Assembly (NCBI GenBank): GCA_036557405.1
Contig: DATBHO010000029.1
Span: 1 to 25,328 of the forward strand
Direction: 5' to 3'
DNA from: TA-21 sp036557405
GTDB taxonomy: Archaea; Thermoproteota; Nitrososphaeria; Nitrososphaerales; Nitrososphaeraceae
Length of the DNA: 25,328 bases
In this document: positions 1 through 8,205 of the stretch, piece after piece
Layout: every line of letters starts with the position of its first letter
Numbering within the stretch: position 1 is the first letter of the stretch
The notes under the pieces: generated by a model
Database searches by the model: none
Told to the model about the DNA's origin: nothing
The model's input: only the letters and a program-made list of their open reading frames with translations
Position numbers and translations under genes: made by a program

Positions 1-198
1 TTGGTCAACTTTGTTAGTCCTTTTGGGCTATTATCATCATCTCTCATTCAATACGTCGGGTCCAGACAGAGTTAATGTAAATTCCTTCCAACTCTATCCG
101 AGTGAGAATTAAAATTCAATTATTAATTAGTAACCAATTCATTTATTTAACTAAAAAAAATGTCTAATAGACTCTGCTAAAATAATCTTTATTGTAGA

Positions 199-213
199 AT
201 ATGCTCAACTAGT
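199..213 (+). repeat. Left copy of a 15-bp direct repeat flanking the integrase
   Basis: The sequence ATATGCTCAACTAGT lies immediately beyond the integrase stop codon at 215-217. It matches 14 of 15 bases, in the same orientation, with 1266-1280, just upstream of the integrase start. A second shared block, ATAATCTTTA, sits beside each copy at 182-191 and 1281-1290, but on opposite sides of the repeat. The position at both ends of a tyrosine recombinase suggests att-like or recombination sites. In AT-rich DNA a 15-mer with one mismatch can arise by chance, so this role is only inferred. Confidence 0.4.
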
Positions 214-214
214 T

Positions 215-1229
215 CTAAAGGTCTAGTTCTAGTTTTTCCACTTTTCTCCTTAAGCGATTTTCGTCACTGATTGTCGGATTATCTATTGATTTTTGATACT
301 CATCGTACATTTCTAGTTCAGTGGGTTTATAGTAACAAGAAGCCAGTTCAATACTGTGACCCAGTAACATTTCCCTTATTTCAGGATTTAACTTTAGACT
401 TACCATTTGTGTTGTAAAGAATTTGCGAAAGCCATGAGCTATTGACACCTCTTTTCTAATCGAAGCTGCAATTGGGCCTCCTTCTTCTATCTGCTCTTTT
501 TGCCTGATACCGCAGCGCTCGGCAAGCGTTACCAACTTCCACGTTAGAGTTCTCGTTTTTACCTGTTGTTGTGCCCGTGCCACTGCAAATTGATTTCTAC
601 TGTCATATTGCTCTCTTATCAATAATGATTCTTGTGATATCTTTTCCCCATATCTGGATCGAGTTTCCAAATAAAGTCTAGTACCTTGGCACACTCTTGA
701 GAGCAAAAGGTGAAGTATTCTTGCCTAAATCCCTCGTAAACTACAATCTTGTAAACGTCATTAATCTTTTCCAAATTTCTTAATTTTAATGAGGGAATGG
801 CGCCAATACGCATACCAGTCGACGCTAGTAACAATACGACAGCACGCATTCTCTCATCAGCTATATCTAGCAGCTTACTGATTTCTTCATGCGTATAGGC
901 TCTGTCTTTTTTTGCCTTTTAGGTTCTGGCATGAATTTCGAAATTTTAGTCACGTTTAAGACTATGTCATTAATCTTGTAAAAGGCCAGTATAGCTGAGA
1001 CGTAATTGCGAATGGCAGAATATTGTTTTCCTTGTTCCTTCAAAGTCATAATAAATTCAATTATTTTGTGTTCTATCTGTTTTGAGTCGTTTCCCAATAA
1101 AAGGTCGCTTTCACCCAAATATTCGATAAATTTTTTCAAAAGAAGGGTGTATGTTTTTCTTGTCTCGTCCGATCTTATTGAGCTCGAGAACAGAATGTAT
1201 GACTGTTGTTGCTCTAGCGCCAGTTTCAT
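215..1229 (-). pseudogene. Tyrosine recombinase/integrase interrupted by two frameshifts
   Basis: The three fragments read as one integrase of about 340 residues. The N-terminal SAM-like core-binding domain (1229 to about 905) has helical motifs such as YLGESDLL and YSAIRNYVSAIL. The middle part (to about 650) carries the first catalytic arginine in TGMRIGAI. The C-terminal part (to 215) carries HGFRKFF (H-x-x-R), LLGHS and the nucleophile tyrosine in CYYKPT. All catalytic positions survive, but the frame changes twice, each time by -1. The first break is in a run of seven A near 903-909, where the zero-frame codons are CAA AAA AAG. The second is in GGGGAAAA near 643-650. One extra base in each run would restore the protein. 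A TATA-like CTTATTAG at 1251-1258 lies about 26 bp before the ATG. This may be a pseudogene, a sequencing error or, at the first site, programmed frameshifting. The family is certain; the status is not. Confidence 0.85.
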
Positions 1230-1265
1230 TGAAATAATTGCGATATCTTAGCTAATAAGTCTAGT

Positions 1266-1280
1266 ATATGCTCTACTAGT
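1266..1280 (+). repeat. Right copy of a 15-bp direct repeat flanking the integrase
   Basis: ATATGCTCTACTAGT differs at one base from the copy at 199-213 and is followed directly by ATAATCTTTA, which also occurs at 182-191. The copy lies within a small inverted repeat, CTAGTA...TACTAG, at 1261-1279. It sits between the divergent integrase and histidine kinase genes, so it could equally be an operator. An att role is inferred from position only. Confidence 0.4.
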
Positions 1281-1335
1281 ATAATCTTTAGCGCTAATTT
1301 ATCTATTAGAAGTTTTTAATAATTATTGTACTTTA

Positions 1336-3171
1336 TTGCTAGGCACGACTTTTTCTAGAAACAACTTAATTATTCTTCTGATCATTGCTATAATTGGCAT
1401 CGGACTTTCAATACTTTCCTATCAATATTCTTCATTCACGGCAAATGAAATTGCAAATATTTCATCTCAAGACGTTAGGTCCAATGCCAAAATTGAGGTA
1501 TACCAACTTTCACGTATTTTGGTTAGGAGCATGGAGTCTATTTCGAATAATTTGCAAGGCTTGAGTAATTCGATATCTCTATTAGATATAAAAGATAATA
1601 ATATTCAAAGATTACTTGATTCTGCGCAAACCTCAACTAGAGACCTGACCAATGGATATTATATGCTTGGTGTGAACGGAGAAGATGTTTCTAAAACAAG
1701 TAATAATACTATTGTGAGTAATTATAAAGGTGTCAAAGCAAATTCATCAGATCTTTTTTTATCTCCAAAAACAAGCAATACTACTTATTTCAGCAGTTTC
1801 ATTAATGTTAATCATTTTCCTGTGCTATTCATTTCATATCCAGTGATCAAAAGAAACATGAACCTTACCACGACAATGAATTCCACTCAATCAAATAATT
1901 CAAATTATGAAGGGATAGTTTTTACAACAATTGATTTAGCAAAATTGGGAGAATTTCTACAAAAGGAACTTTCTCCAGAATTTGCAAGTAATGTTGGTTT
2001 AATAGATAAGAACGGGGTAATTTTGTATTCGAAAAACAGAGATGTAGTTGGAAAAAATTATTTGTCATCAGAATTTCAAGATCTTATACCCCTGGAAATC
2101 AAGAGTGTCTACAATAACATTTTATCTAGCTCGTTAACAGGCGGTTCAGGATTAAGAGATATATCTTTTAGTGATAATATGACTACAATCGCTTACCAAC
2201 CAATTACACTAGATGGAGAGTTTCTTTGGTCCTTATATATTAGCACTCCACACAGTTTGGCCTCTAATGTTGGTTACCTGATAAATCAACAAAAGAATTT
2301 CAGTACAATTGTGATTATAGTTGTTGGATCTATAACATTTGGAATTGCCTTTTTGATACTTTCTTGGAATAAGAGATTAGAGGGAGCAGTAGAGTCCAGG
2401 ACGGTACAATTAAAGAAAACAAATGAATCGCTAATTGAATCTAACAGTCTACTTGCTTCAGCAAACGAACAACTCGAGATTCACGATAATATGCAAAAGG
2501 AGTTTATTAATGTAGCAGCTCATGAATTGAGGACTCCTATAATGCCAATATTGGGTGAGGCCGAATTAATTGAAAATGACATTAGCGACAATGAATCTGC
2601 TAGTATAAGCAAAGAACAGGTATCCTCCATAATTAGAAATGCAAAAAGATTGGACAGACTAGCCGCAGATATATTAGATGTCACTAATATTGAAGGAAAA
2701 TCACTAAGACTGAACAAAACCACTTTCAATATCGATGAAATTTTATCACAATTAGTAACGGAATATTCCAGGCAAATTGAAAATGATATCGCAAAAAATA
2801 AAAAAGTTAAGATTTCTTACGAACCATTTCATAAAAAGATACTTGCTGATAAATATAGAATTACCCAAGTCATCTCAAATATAATTAATAATGCAATCAA
2901 ATTCACGGATGAAGGAAGTATAACAATCATAGCAAATGTAGAAAGTACTGTGTTAACAATAAAAATTACCGATACTGGAAAAGGCATAGATAAAGAGATA
3001 TCAGGCAGACTTTTTGATAAATTCGTATCAAGATCAGAGCAAGGAACTGGTTTGGGATTATTCATCTCTAAGAATATAATAGAATCTCATGGAGGAAAGA
3101 TTATTGGCTTTAATAATGAAAACGGAAGTGGAGCCACATTTATTTTTACTCTGCCTTTAGAATTGAAATAA
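1336..3171 (+). CDS. Membrane sensor histidine kinase with extracellular sensor domain
   Basis: A two-component sensor kinase. It has an N-terminal membrane helix (about 9-29), a roughly 290-residue extracellular region resembling a Cache-type sensor, and a second membrane helix (about 324-345). A short coiled-coil linker, a HisKA domain with the phospho-accepting His396 in AAHELRTP, and a HATPase domain follow. The HATPase has an N box (INNAIKF, about 517-523), G1 (DTGKGI, from 546) and G2 (GTGLGLF, from 570). All kinase motifs are intact, so it should autophosphorylate in response to an external signal; the ligand cannot be read from sequence. The only start before the first membrane helix is TTG at 1336; an in-frame stop lies at 1306. 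No response regulator is adjacent and there is no receiver domain, so the kinase is an orphan. It is divergent from the integrase remnant and convergent with glycerate kinase. Confidence 0.93.
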   Translation: MLGTTFSRNNLIILLIIAIIGIGLSILSYQYSSFTANEIANISSQDVRSNAKIEVYQLSRILVRSMESISNNLQGLSNSISLLDIKDNNIQRLLDSAQTSTRDLTNGYYMLGVNGEDVSKTSNNTIVSNYKGVKANSSDLFLSPKTSNTTYFSSFINVNHFPVLFISYPVIKRNMNLTTTMNSTQSNNSNYEGIVFTTIDLAKLGEFLQKELSPEFASNVGLIDKNGVILYSKNRDVVGKNYLSSEFQDLIPLEIKSVYNNILSSSLTGGSGLRDISFSDNMTTIAYQPITLDGEFLWSLYISTPHSLASNVGYLINQQKNFSTIVIIVVGSITFGIAFLILSWNKRLEGAVESRTVQLKKTNESLIESNSLLASANEQLEIHDNMQKEFINVAAHELRTPIMPILGEAELIENDISDNESASISKEQVSSIIRNAKRLDRLAADILDVTNIEGKSLRLNKTTFNIDEILSQLVTEYSRQIENDIAKNKKVKISYEPFHKKILADKYRITQVISNIINNAIKFTDEGSITIIANVESTVLTIKITDTGKGIDKEISGRLFDKFVSRSEQGTGLGLFISKNIIESHGGKIIGFNNENGSGATFIFTLPLELK

Positions 3172-3184
3172 GTACTCGTTAGTA

Positions 3185-3192
3185 TTTTTTTT
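3185..3192 (+). terminator. T-tract terminator after the histidine kinase
   Basis: Eight consecutive T begin 13 bases after the histidine kinase stop, in the short gap before the convergent glycerate kinase ends. Archaeal RNA polymerase terminates at such non-template T-runs without needing a hairpin, and none is evident here. Confidence 0.4.
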
Positions 3193-3204
3193 CAAATTCC
3201 TCTT

Positions 3205-4611
3205 TTACCTGAGCCTGCACACAATCGAGACATCATTTACATTCGTTCCTGTTATTTTTGTATATAGTGCAGCGTTGACTTTGTCAAATAAGGTGTTACT
3301 GTCGTGGTCTTTGAGATATTTCGATATTTTTAATTTCTTATGTCTTATTCTGAGTAGAGCCCTAGGATTTATAATAGCTCCTGCTGCGAACGAATTTCCA
3401 TCAATCCCATCGGTTCCAAAACTTGCAATTGAAAAATCCATGTCATTTTCCAAATGCTCAAAAAATGAAGCAGCTGAAAGTACAGCCTCTTGATTTCTCC
3501 CACCCTTCCCATTTATTTTATTTTCTAAATCAACTGTTGTTTCACCTCCAAAAACAAACGCGTACGGAGTTGAAATTGTGGGAAAGTCATGGACAAGCCT
3601 AAATAAAAACTCTCCGACAATAGTAGATTTTCCAGTGAATCTTGAGCCCAAATACATTGTCTTTATTCCTTTTTTTTCTAAAAACAATTTAATATTTTTG
3701 CATGCAATATTGTTATTTCCAATTATAACGTTATGAATATTAGTAAATATAGGATTACCTGGCTTTGGTGTATCTTTAATTTTTCCTGACACCCCATCAT
3801 TAATGAGGCCCCTTAGTTTTTTAGAAATAAGTTTCTGATTTCTCCATAGTTTATATTTTTCCAGTATCTTTTTTGTGTCCTTGAAAGTAGTGGTATCCGG
3901 AACTGTAGGACCTGAAGCAATTACATCAATTTTATCTTCAACAACGTCTGACAAGATAAGTGTTAACACTGAAAATTTCTTATCTATTATTCTTGCAAGT
4001 CCACCACCTTTGATTTTAGAAAGGTGTTTCCTAACAGTATTCATCTCGTCAATTGTTGCTCCGGATGAGAGCAGTTTTAAAGTTAAGTCCTGCTTTTCTC
4101 TTAAGGTAATGATATCTAAGGGCAAAGGCATAAGAGCGGAAGCTCCTCCTGATAGGAACACTACAAGCAAATCATTTTTATCTACCCTCTCCAGTAATTT
4201 CAGTATTTTTTTCGTACCGAAGACTCCATTGGAATCAGGTATTGGATGTGAAGCATAAGTTACTGAACACAATTTATTCTCAAGTTCTATTCCATAAGGA
4301 ACTGTGATGCAACCTTCTTTGATTTTGGTACTATCAAGAATTTTGATAAAGGCATCAGCCATTGATGCCGATGCTTTACCTGCTCCGATCAAGTATATCG
4401 ATTTAAAGGACCCAAAATCGAGTACTAGTTTCTCTCCATTATAATTACGTATGCTCAAGTTATCGCTACTCAATTTAACTGATTTTTTCATCAAGCATAC
4501 AGGGTTTACCGATCTTAGACCAACCTCTATTGCGTCCAGAGTTAAATTTAATGAATTGGAGTGATTATTTTCTAGTATTATTGATTTATTTAGTAGTTTT
4601 AGACTCGCCAT
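3205..4611 (-). CDS. Glycerate 2-kinase (MOFRL/DUF4147 family)
   Basis: A cytosolic kinase expected to phosphorylate D-glycerate to 2-phosphoglycerate with ATP. The N-terminal DUF4147 domain shows LIGAGKASASMADAF, VVFLSGGASALMP and a TVRKHLSKIKGGGLA helix, then LILSDVVEDKIDVIASGPT. The C-terminal MOFRL domain carries GGETTV, GKGGRNQE and SFGTDGIDG, which are family signatures. From the ATG at 4611 the protein is 468 residues, normal for the family. The frame stays open to 4716, but I chose 4611: a clean TTTTAAAA box lies 25 bp upstream, and the extra 35 residues do not look like the family's N-terminus. The gene stands alone, convergent with the histidine kinase. It could feed glycerate into lower glycolysis or gluconeogenesis; no pathway neighbours are visible. 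Confidence 0.92.
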   Translation of the reverse strand: MASLKLLNKSIILENNHSNSLNLTLDAIEVGLRSVNPVCLMKKSVKLSSDNLSIRNYNGEKLVLDFGSFKSIYLIGAGKASASMADAFIKILDSTKIKEGCITVPYGIELENKLCSVTYASHPIPDSNGVFGTKKILKLLERVDKNDLLVVFLSGGASALMPLPLDIITLREKQDLTLKLLSSGATIDEMNTVRKHLSKIKGGGLARIIDKKFSVLTLILSDVVEDKIDVIASGPTVPDTTTFKDTKKILEKYKLWRNQKLISKKLRGLINDGVSGKIKDTPKPGNPIFTNIHNVIIGNNNIACKNIKLFLEKKGIKTMYLGSRFTGKSTIVGEFLFRLVHDFPTISTPYAFVFGGETTVDLENKINGKGGRNQEAVLSAASFFEHLENDMDFSIASFGTDGIDGNSFAAGAIINPRALLRIRHKKLKISKYLKDHDSNTLFDKVNAALYTKITGTNVNDVSIVCRLR

Positions 4612-4632
4612 TAATTGACAAATTACCCTATG

Positions 4633-4640
4633 TTTTAAAA
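4633..4640 (-). promoter_or_regulatory. TATA box of the glycerate kinase gene
   Basis: The palindromic TTTTAAAA is centred about 25 bp before the ATG at 4611. This is the usual spacing from an archaeal TATA box to the transcription start, and implies a leaderless mRNA. Confidence 0.6.
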
Positions 4641-4859
4641 GAGTATAACCTTTGTTCGTCAAAGTATACAAATAAATAAATATTTTGACTGCTATCACTG
4701 ATCTGTAAGTGATCAAATTTTCTTAGTATTGTAAGATATTCTTAATAATATTTCTAAGAATTGGTAGAAATTGGTCTTATTATTATCTTGAAATTAATAT
4801 GCCTAGATCAGAAAAATCTTGTAAACATTAATGAATATTACAAAAGTTAATTATAACAA

Positions 4860-5165
4860 ATGGTTGCGGACCTTCGGTTGCGTGGGATGATGGGAAGAAG
4901 AGGTCTGATGTTTGTTTCTTATTACGGCAAGTCTCGAGCTTTTATATCTAATTATAGATCGTGGAGGGAATATGAATCAATGGGCAAAACGGCTGAAGTA
5001 GCATCTTCAGTTATAAGCCATGAATCAATTCATCTTGCATTAAATAAATTCTCTGTCAACGCTTCGGATAAATTGGACAATTTGTTTGGAAGATCAAATA
5101 CCTGGGAAGTTTACCCACATGGACTGGGTGATTTAAATAAGATCCGAAGCATTCCCAAAAAGTAG
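4860..5165 (+). CDS. Small hypothetical protein with an HExxH motif
   Basis: A 101-residue protein that I do not recognise as a named family. The N-terminal third is basic and aromatic (RGMMGRRG, FVSYYGKSR), with no convincing membrane helix. Its centre carries SHESIHLAL (about 59-67), an exact HExxH zinc-binding pattern of metallopeptidases, within a predicted helix. A third ligand could be the histidine in YPHGLG near the C-terminus, but the protein is much shorter than most peptidases. The start is an ATG in an AT-rich region and no Shine-Dalgarno sequence is seen. It lies between divergent glycerate kinase and the DUF2203-like gene, so context gives no function. A chance HExxH is possible, hence no enzymatic call. 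Confidence 0.65.
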   Translation: MVADLRLRGMMGRRGLMFVSYYGKSRAFISNYRSWREYESMGKTAEVASSVISHESIHLALNKFSVNASDKLDNLFGRSNTWEVYPHGLGDLNKIRSIPKK

Positions 5166-5263
5166 GATATTTAGAGCCTTTCCGGGTAATACTCTGACAT
5201 CTGTATAAGAATATGTATAGGGAATAATAATGATTAAATTGGCTTATTTAATTTTTGAAGTAT

Positions 5264-5665
5264 ATGACTTCCTACTTTACCCCACAAGACGCTAATCGAA
5301 TTTTACCAGAAGTAAAAAAATTATTTGCAAGTATTACTATTCAAAAAAATAAGGTGATTAAACTTCAAGAAGAATTACAGAGAATGATAAATGAAGGTGG
5401 TAAATTAACTCCTTTTATAAGCAAAAAACAGGAACTTAATAGCGCTGTATTTAACTTATATCAGAAAATAGCAGAATTGGAAAATAAGGGAGTCATGATC
5501 AAAAGTGTAGACGAAGGCCTCTTAGATTTTCCATCACTAAGGTTTGATGAGGAAGTGTGGCTCTGTTGGAAAGAAGGTGAGAATGAAATAAAATTTTGGC
5601 ATAGAAAAGATGAGGGCTTTATGGGTAGAAAACCGCTGGCAACCACGAATATAATTGATCGCTAA
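5264..5665 (+). CDS. DUF2203 family protein
   Basis: A small soluble protein of 133 residues. The N-terminus (SYFTPQDANRILPEVKKL) and the C-terminal block (GLLDFPSLRF...EVWLCWKEGE...FWHRKDEGFMGRKPL) match the DUF2203 family of bacteria and archaea, whose function is unknown. A heptad-like helical region between about residues 20 and 75 suggests a coiled coil. The frame also allows a TTG at 5255. I prefer ATG at 5264 because family members begin just before the YFTP motif and a TATA-like GATTAAAT lies about 28 bp upstream. The gene appears monocistronic, with more than 80 bp on each side. Confidence 0.85.
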   Translation: MTSYFTPQDANRILPEVKKLFASITIQKNKVIKLQEELQRMINEGGKLTPFISKKQELNSAVFNLYQKIAELENKGVMIKSVDEGLLDFPSLRFDEEVWLCWKEGENEIKFWHRKDEGFMGRKPLATTNIIDR

Positions 5666-6022
5666 TTAAAAGATTTACCTTAAATTCACATGCTAGGAGT
5701 TACCAGTCAATAATAACATACGATTTAAAGTTGTATTAATTATTAATTTTTCAATACTTAAGAACATTTCCCAATAAAACTGTAAAATATCGATCTCATA
5801 AGCTTTAAATCATGCGTTGAAGCGGCTGTAAATCAGAAGTTACCATTGTTTTGAAAGAAAATTTCAACAAAATCATTAATGATGCACACGCTTTGCATCT
5901 AGCATTACAATCAATTTATTGGATTAAACATCAGGTTCAGCGGTACCGGCTCTCGTAACTAGAAATAGGTTTAAAATATGGTAATACATGTATGGTCATA
6001 GCGAGAATGATCATGTTAACCT
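5666..6022. other. Intergenic region without a convincing gene
   Basis: This 357-bp stretch lies between the DUF2203-like gene and the end of the membrane protein on the other strand. The best coding candidate is a TTG-initiated 35-codon frame at 5851-5958 on the plus strand, with TTTAAAT about 45 bp upstream. It has no recognisable motif and I do not call it a gene. No tRNA fold, long repeat or array is visible. Confidence 0.5.
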
Positions 6023-6451
6023 TTATCGATGATGGATTTTTCTTCTATCATGCACAAAAATTACTGTTCCAGATACAAACGAAATTATGCCATTAACAAT
6101 TAATATAATTCCTATCAAAATAATTAAGGAATAAAGTCCTAAATGAAAAGCTAGTTTCTTGAGAGAAAGTTCCTGCACAGAAGATTCATTCTCCTTACTA
6201 ACAGTATTCTTAAATTCTTTAATAATCAGATTTTTAAGTTCTATTTTTAATGTGTCGTATAATGAAGCGTCCTTAGGAACGGATTCGATCTGAGTATTGT
6301 TTGCTAAACGGGTAACTAGTACTTTTGCCAGGTCATTTACGGAAACCGACTTTAGTAACGAGGATGCGGTATACGCGGACGGTACTATCAAGCCTATCCC
6401 TACAACTATTAAAATAACCGCTGCAATGAACACACTATAAGCGCGTTTCAT
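6023..6451 (-). CDS. Small hypothetical membrane protein with two helices
   Basis: A 142-residue protein with a hydrophobic N-terminal segment (about 6-28, FIAAVILIVVGIGLIV) directly after a short basic start (MKR). A polar middle region of about 75 residues follows, with an NNT and NES glycosylation-like pattern. The second membrane helix (about 106-130, LYSLIILIGIILIVNGII) leads into a basic tail ending DRRKIHHR. By the positive-inside rule both ends face the cytoplasm and the middle loop is outside. I recognise no family. A TATA-like GTTTATTAA about 26 bp before the ATG (6473-6481) supports this start. No neighbour suggests a function. Confidence 0.75.
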   Translation of the reverse strand: MKRAYSVFIAAVILIVVGIGLIVPSAYTASSLLKSVSVNDLAKVLVTRLANNTQIESVPKDASLYDTLKIELKNLIIKEFKNTVSKENESSVQELSLKKLAFHLGLYSLIILIGIILIVNGIISFVSGTVIFVHDRRKIHHR

Positions 6452-6485
6452 ATAGTGGTTATAAAGTCATTAGTTAATAAACAAT

Positions 6486-6572
6486 ATGACCGAAAACAAG
6501 CTCACAGATGCGGTTGAAATCGAAATAACATTTTGTATTATAACTCCCGCGTTCTTACTTGTTGAGGGTTAA
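6486..6572 (+). CDS. Possible 28-residue peptide gene
   Basis: A short ATG-initiated frame (MTENKLTDAVEIEIT...) ending in a hydrophobic stretch. A TATA-like GTTATAAAG at 6458-6466 lies about 24 bp before the ATG, the leaderless spacing seen for other genes here. It is divergent from the membrane protein gene and about 180 bp upstream of trpE. It contains no tryptophan, so it is not an obvious trp leader peptide. It is too short for composition to be informative. Confidence 0.25.
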   Translation: MTENKLTDAVEIEITFCIITPAFLLVEG

Positions 6573-6721
6573 TAAAATTGTCTCATATATCTAACAGTAA
6601 TGATTTGTCTTCAAGTTTTACACTGCATCGAGATGTTTTTCAAGTTTGTTTAAAGCACTTTCAAAATTCTAAATTTGTTAGCCCCAGTAATTTAAATTCA
6701 AATATAAAGCCTTATATCATG

Positions 6722-6730
6722 TTTTAAAAT
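6722..6730 (+). promoter_or_regulatory. TATA box of trpE
   Basis: TTTTAAAAT is centred about 25 bp before the trpE ATG at 6751, which suggests a leaderless transcript. No operator-like inverted repeat or leader structure was recognised next to it. Confidence 0.6.
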
Positions 6731-6750
6731 ACCCTTTAAGCAACTATCGT

Positions 6751-8148
6751 ATGTTTAAAGACCTTATTTCAAGTTCAAATGACTTTACCTTCAATAAGAT
6801 AAAAATTGATACAGATAGTGATCCATTTGAGATTTTTAAAAAAATTTATTTGCATTATCAAAATGTGTTTATTTTGGAATCCTTAACTGGACCTAAGGAA
6901 CTTTCGGAATTTTCAGTAATAGGATTTGATCCGGAATTTACCATAAAGTGTGACAGAGGATTATTTAGAATTTGTCAAAAGAGAAAAACCGTATACAAGA
7001 AGAAGGTGGAGGATCCACTTTTGGAATTAAGGCGAATCATGCCAATTATTGATGAAAAAAAACTTCGATACATAGGAGGCGCGGTGGGCTATGTGAGCTA
7101 TGAGGCAATTAGATTCTGGGAGCAGTTACCACAGAAAAGATCTAATAATTTGTTTTACTTGATGGAATTTGGGATTTATACTGATGGTTTAATTCATGAC
7201 AAAAGGGACAATATAACTTACTATTTTCACATCGGAAAAAAATCAAGGCTTAATGAATTAGAAAAAATTATAAATACAAAGAGACAGATTTTGACAAAGG
7301 GTATCTCATATTCAAAACCAGTTTCTGAAACTACTAAAAGAAGATTTATTTCCAATGTGAAGAAAGCAAAAGAATATGTATTTGAAGGTGAGGTCTTTCA
7401 GGTAGTAATTTCAAGAAAATTTAAATTTCGACTCTACGGTGACCCTATGCTTCTTTACCAAAATCTCAGGAAACTAAATCCATCACCTTACATGTATTTC
7501 TTTAAACGCAATAAGCGAATCATTATCGGATCAAGTCCCGAAATGCTCCTTCGTGTAGTTAATAATAAGATTGAAACATTTCCGATCGCAGGAACAAGAC
7601 CGGTAACAAATAAGGAGAGTATAAATAGAAAGTTAAAAAATGATCTATTAAGGGACAAAAAAGAGCTGGCTGAGCACACAATGCTTGTCGATTTGGCAAG
7701 AAATGATTTGGGTAAAATATGCAAATTTGGATCAATACGACTAAAAGAATTGATGATAGTAAAGAGATTCAGTCATGTTCAACATTTGGTATCTCATATT
7801 ACAGGCAATTTAAACGACAAATACGACAGTTTTGACGCTTTTAGATCTCTATTCCCCGCAGGTACAGTTTCTGGCGCACCAAAAGTAAGAGCAATGGAAA
7901 TAATATCAGAGCTAGAAAAATCAGCTAGGGGTCCGTATGCAGGAGCCCTAGGTTACTTTTCTTTCAATAGATGTTGCGATTTTGCAATAATAATAAGATC
8001 CTTATTCATAAATGGAAATAATGCGTTTATTCAATCGGGTGCTGGGATAGTAATGGACTCCCTTCCAACAAATGAATTCTTAGAAACAGAGCAAAAGGCT
8101 GGAGCATTATTCTCTGCAATGCGTGCCTCACAATATCACTTAAAATAA
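6751..8148 (+). CDS. trpE: Anthranilate synthase component I
   Basis: The chorismate-binding subunit that makes anthranilate from chorismate with ammonia supplied by TrpG, the first step of tryptophan synthesis. The N-terminal domain has the ILESLTGP element (41-48), matching the LES tryptophan feedback site. The catalytic domain shows PSPYMYFF (244-251), SSPEMLLRV, PIAGTRPVT, EHTMLVDLARNDLG and FPAGTVSGAPKVRAMEII (from about 368). GPYAGALGYFSF and the QSGAGIVMDSLP and ETEQKAGAL C-terminal motifs complete it. The PAGTVSGAPK form and the tryptophan-site residues favour TrpE over the paralogue PabB. The 465-residue length is normal. TrpG is not adjacent, and the next gene is a regulator on the other strand, so trpE stands alone in this window. 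Feedback inhibition by tryptophan is inferred from the conserved site. Confidence 0.94.
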   Translation: MFKDLISSSNDFTFNKIKIDTDSDPFEIFKKIYLHYQNVFILESLTGPKELSEFSVIGFDPEFTIKCDRGLFRICQKRKTVYKKKVEDPLLELRRIMPIIDEKKLRYIGGAVGYVSYEAIRFWEQLPQKRSNNLFYLMEFGIYTDGLIHDKRDNITYYFHIGKKSRLNELEKIINTKRQILTKGISYSKPVSETTKRRFISNVKKAKEYVFEGEVFQVVISRKFKFRLYGDPMLLYQNLRKLNPSPYMYFFKRNKRIIIGSSPEMLLRVVNNKIETFPIAGTRPVTNKESINRKLKNDLLRDKKELAEHTMLVDLARNDLGKICKFGSIRLKELMIVKRFSHVQHLVSHITGNLNDKYDSFDAFRSLFPAGTVSGAPKVRAMEIISELEKSARGPYAGALGYFSFNRCCDFAIIIRSLFINGNNAFIQSGAGIVMDSLPTNEFLETEQKAGALFSAMRASQYHLK

Positions 8149-8205
8149 TTACTTACAAATCAGATCGAATTATTTCCTAGCAATGCTGCATAAGATTTGG
8201 TTTAA

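Noticed and set aside
2..112. Open frame at the left edge, 36 codons without a start (WSTLLVLLGYYHH...).
   Set aside because: Could be the end of a gene outside the window, but it is short and has no recognisable motif.
5879..5960. C-box-like ATGATG as a possible C/D box RNA.
   Set aside because: The C box is imperfect and no D box pairs at a suitable distance.
6578..6727. TTG-initiated frame of 49 codons before trpE, considered as a leader peptide.
   Set aside because: It has no tryptophan residues and no promoter at the right distance, and it runs into the trpE TATA box.
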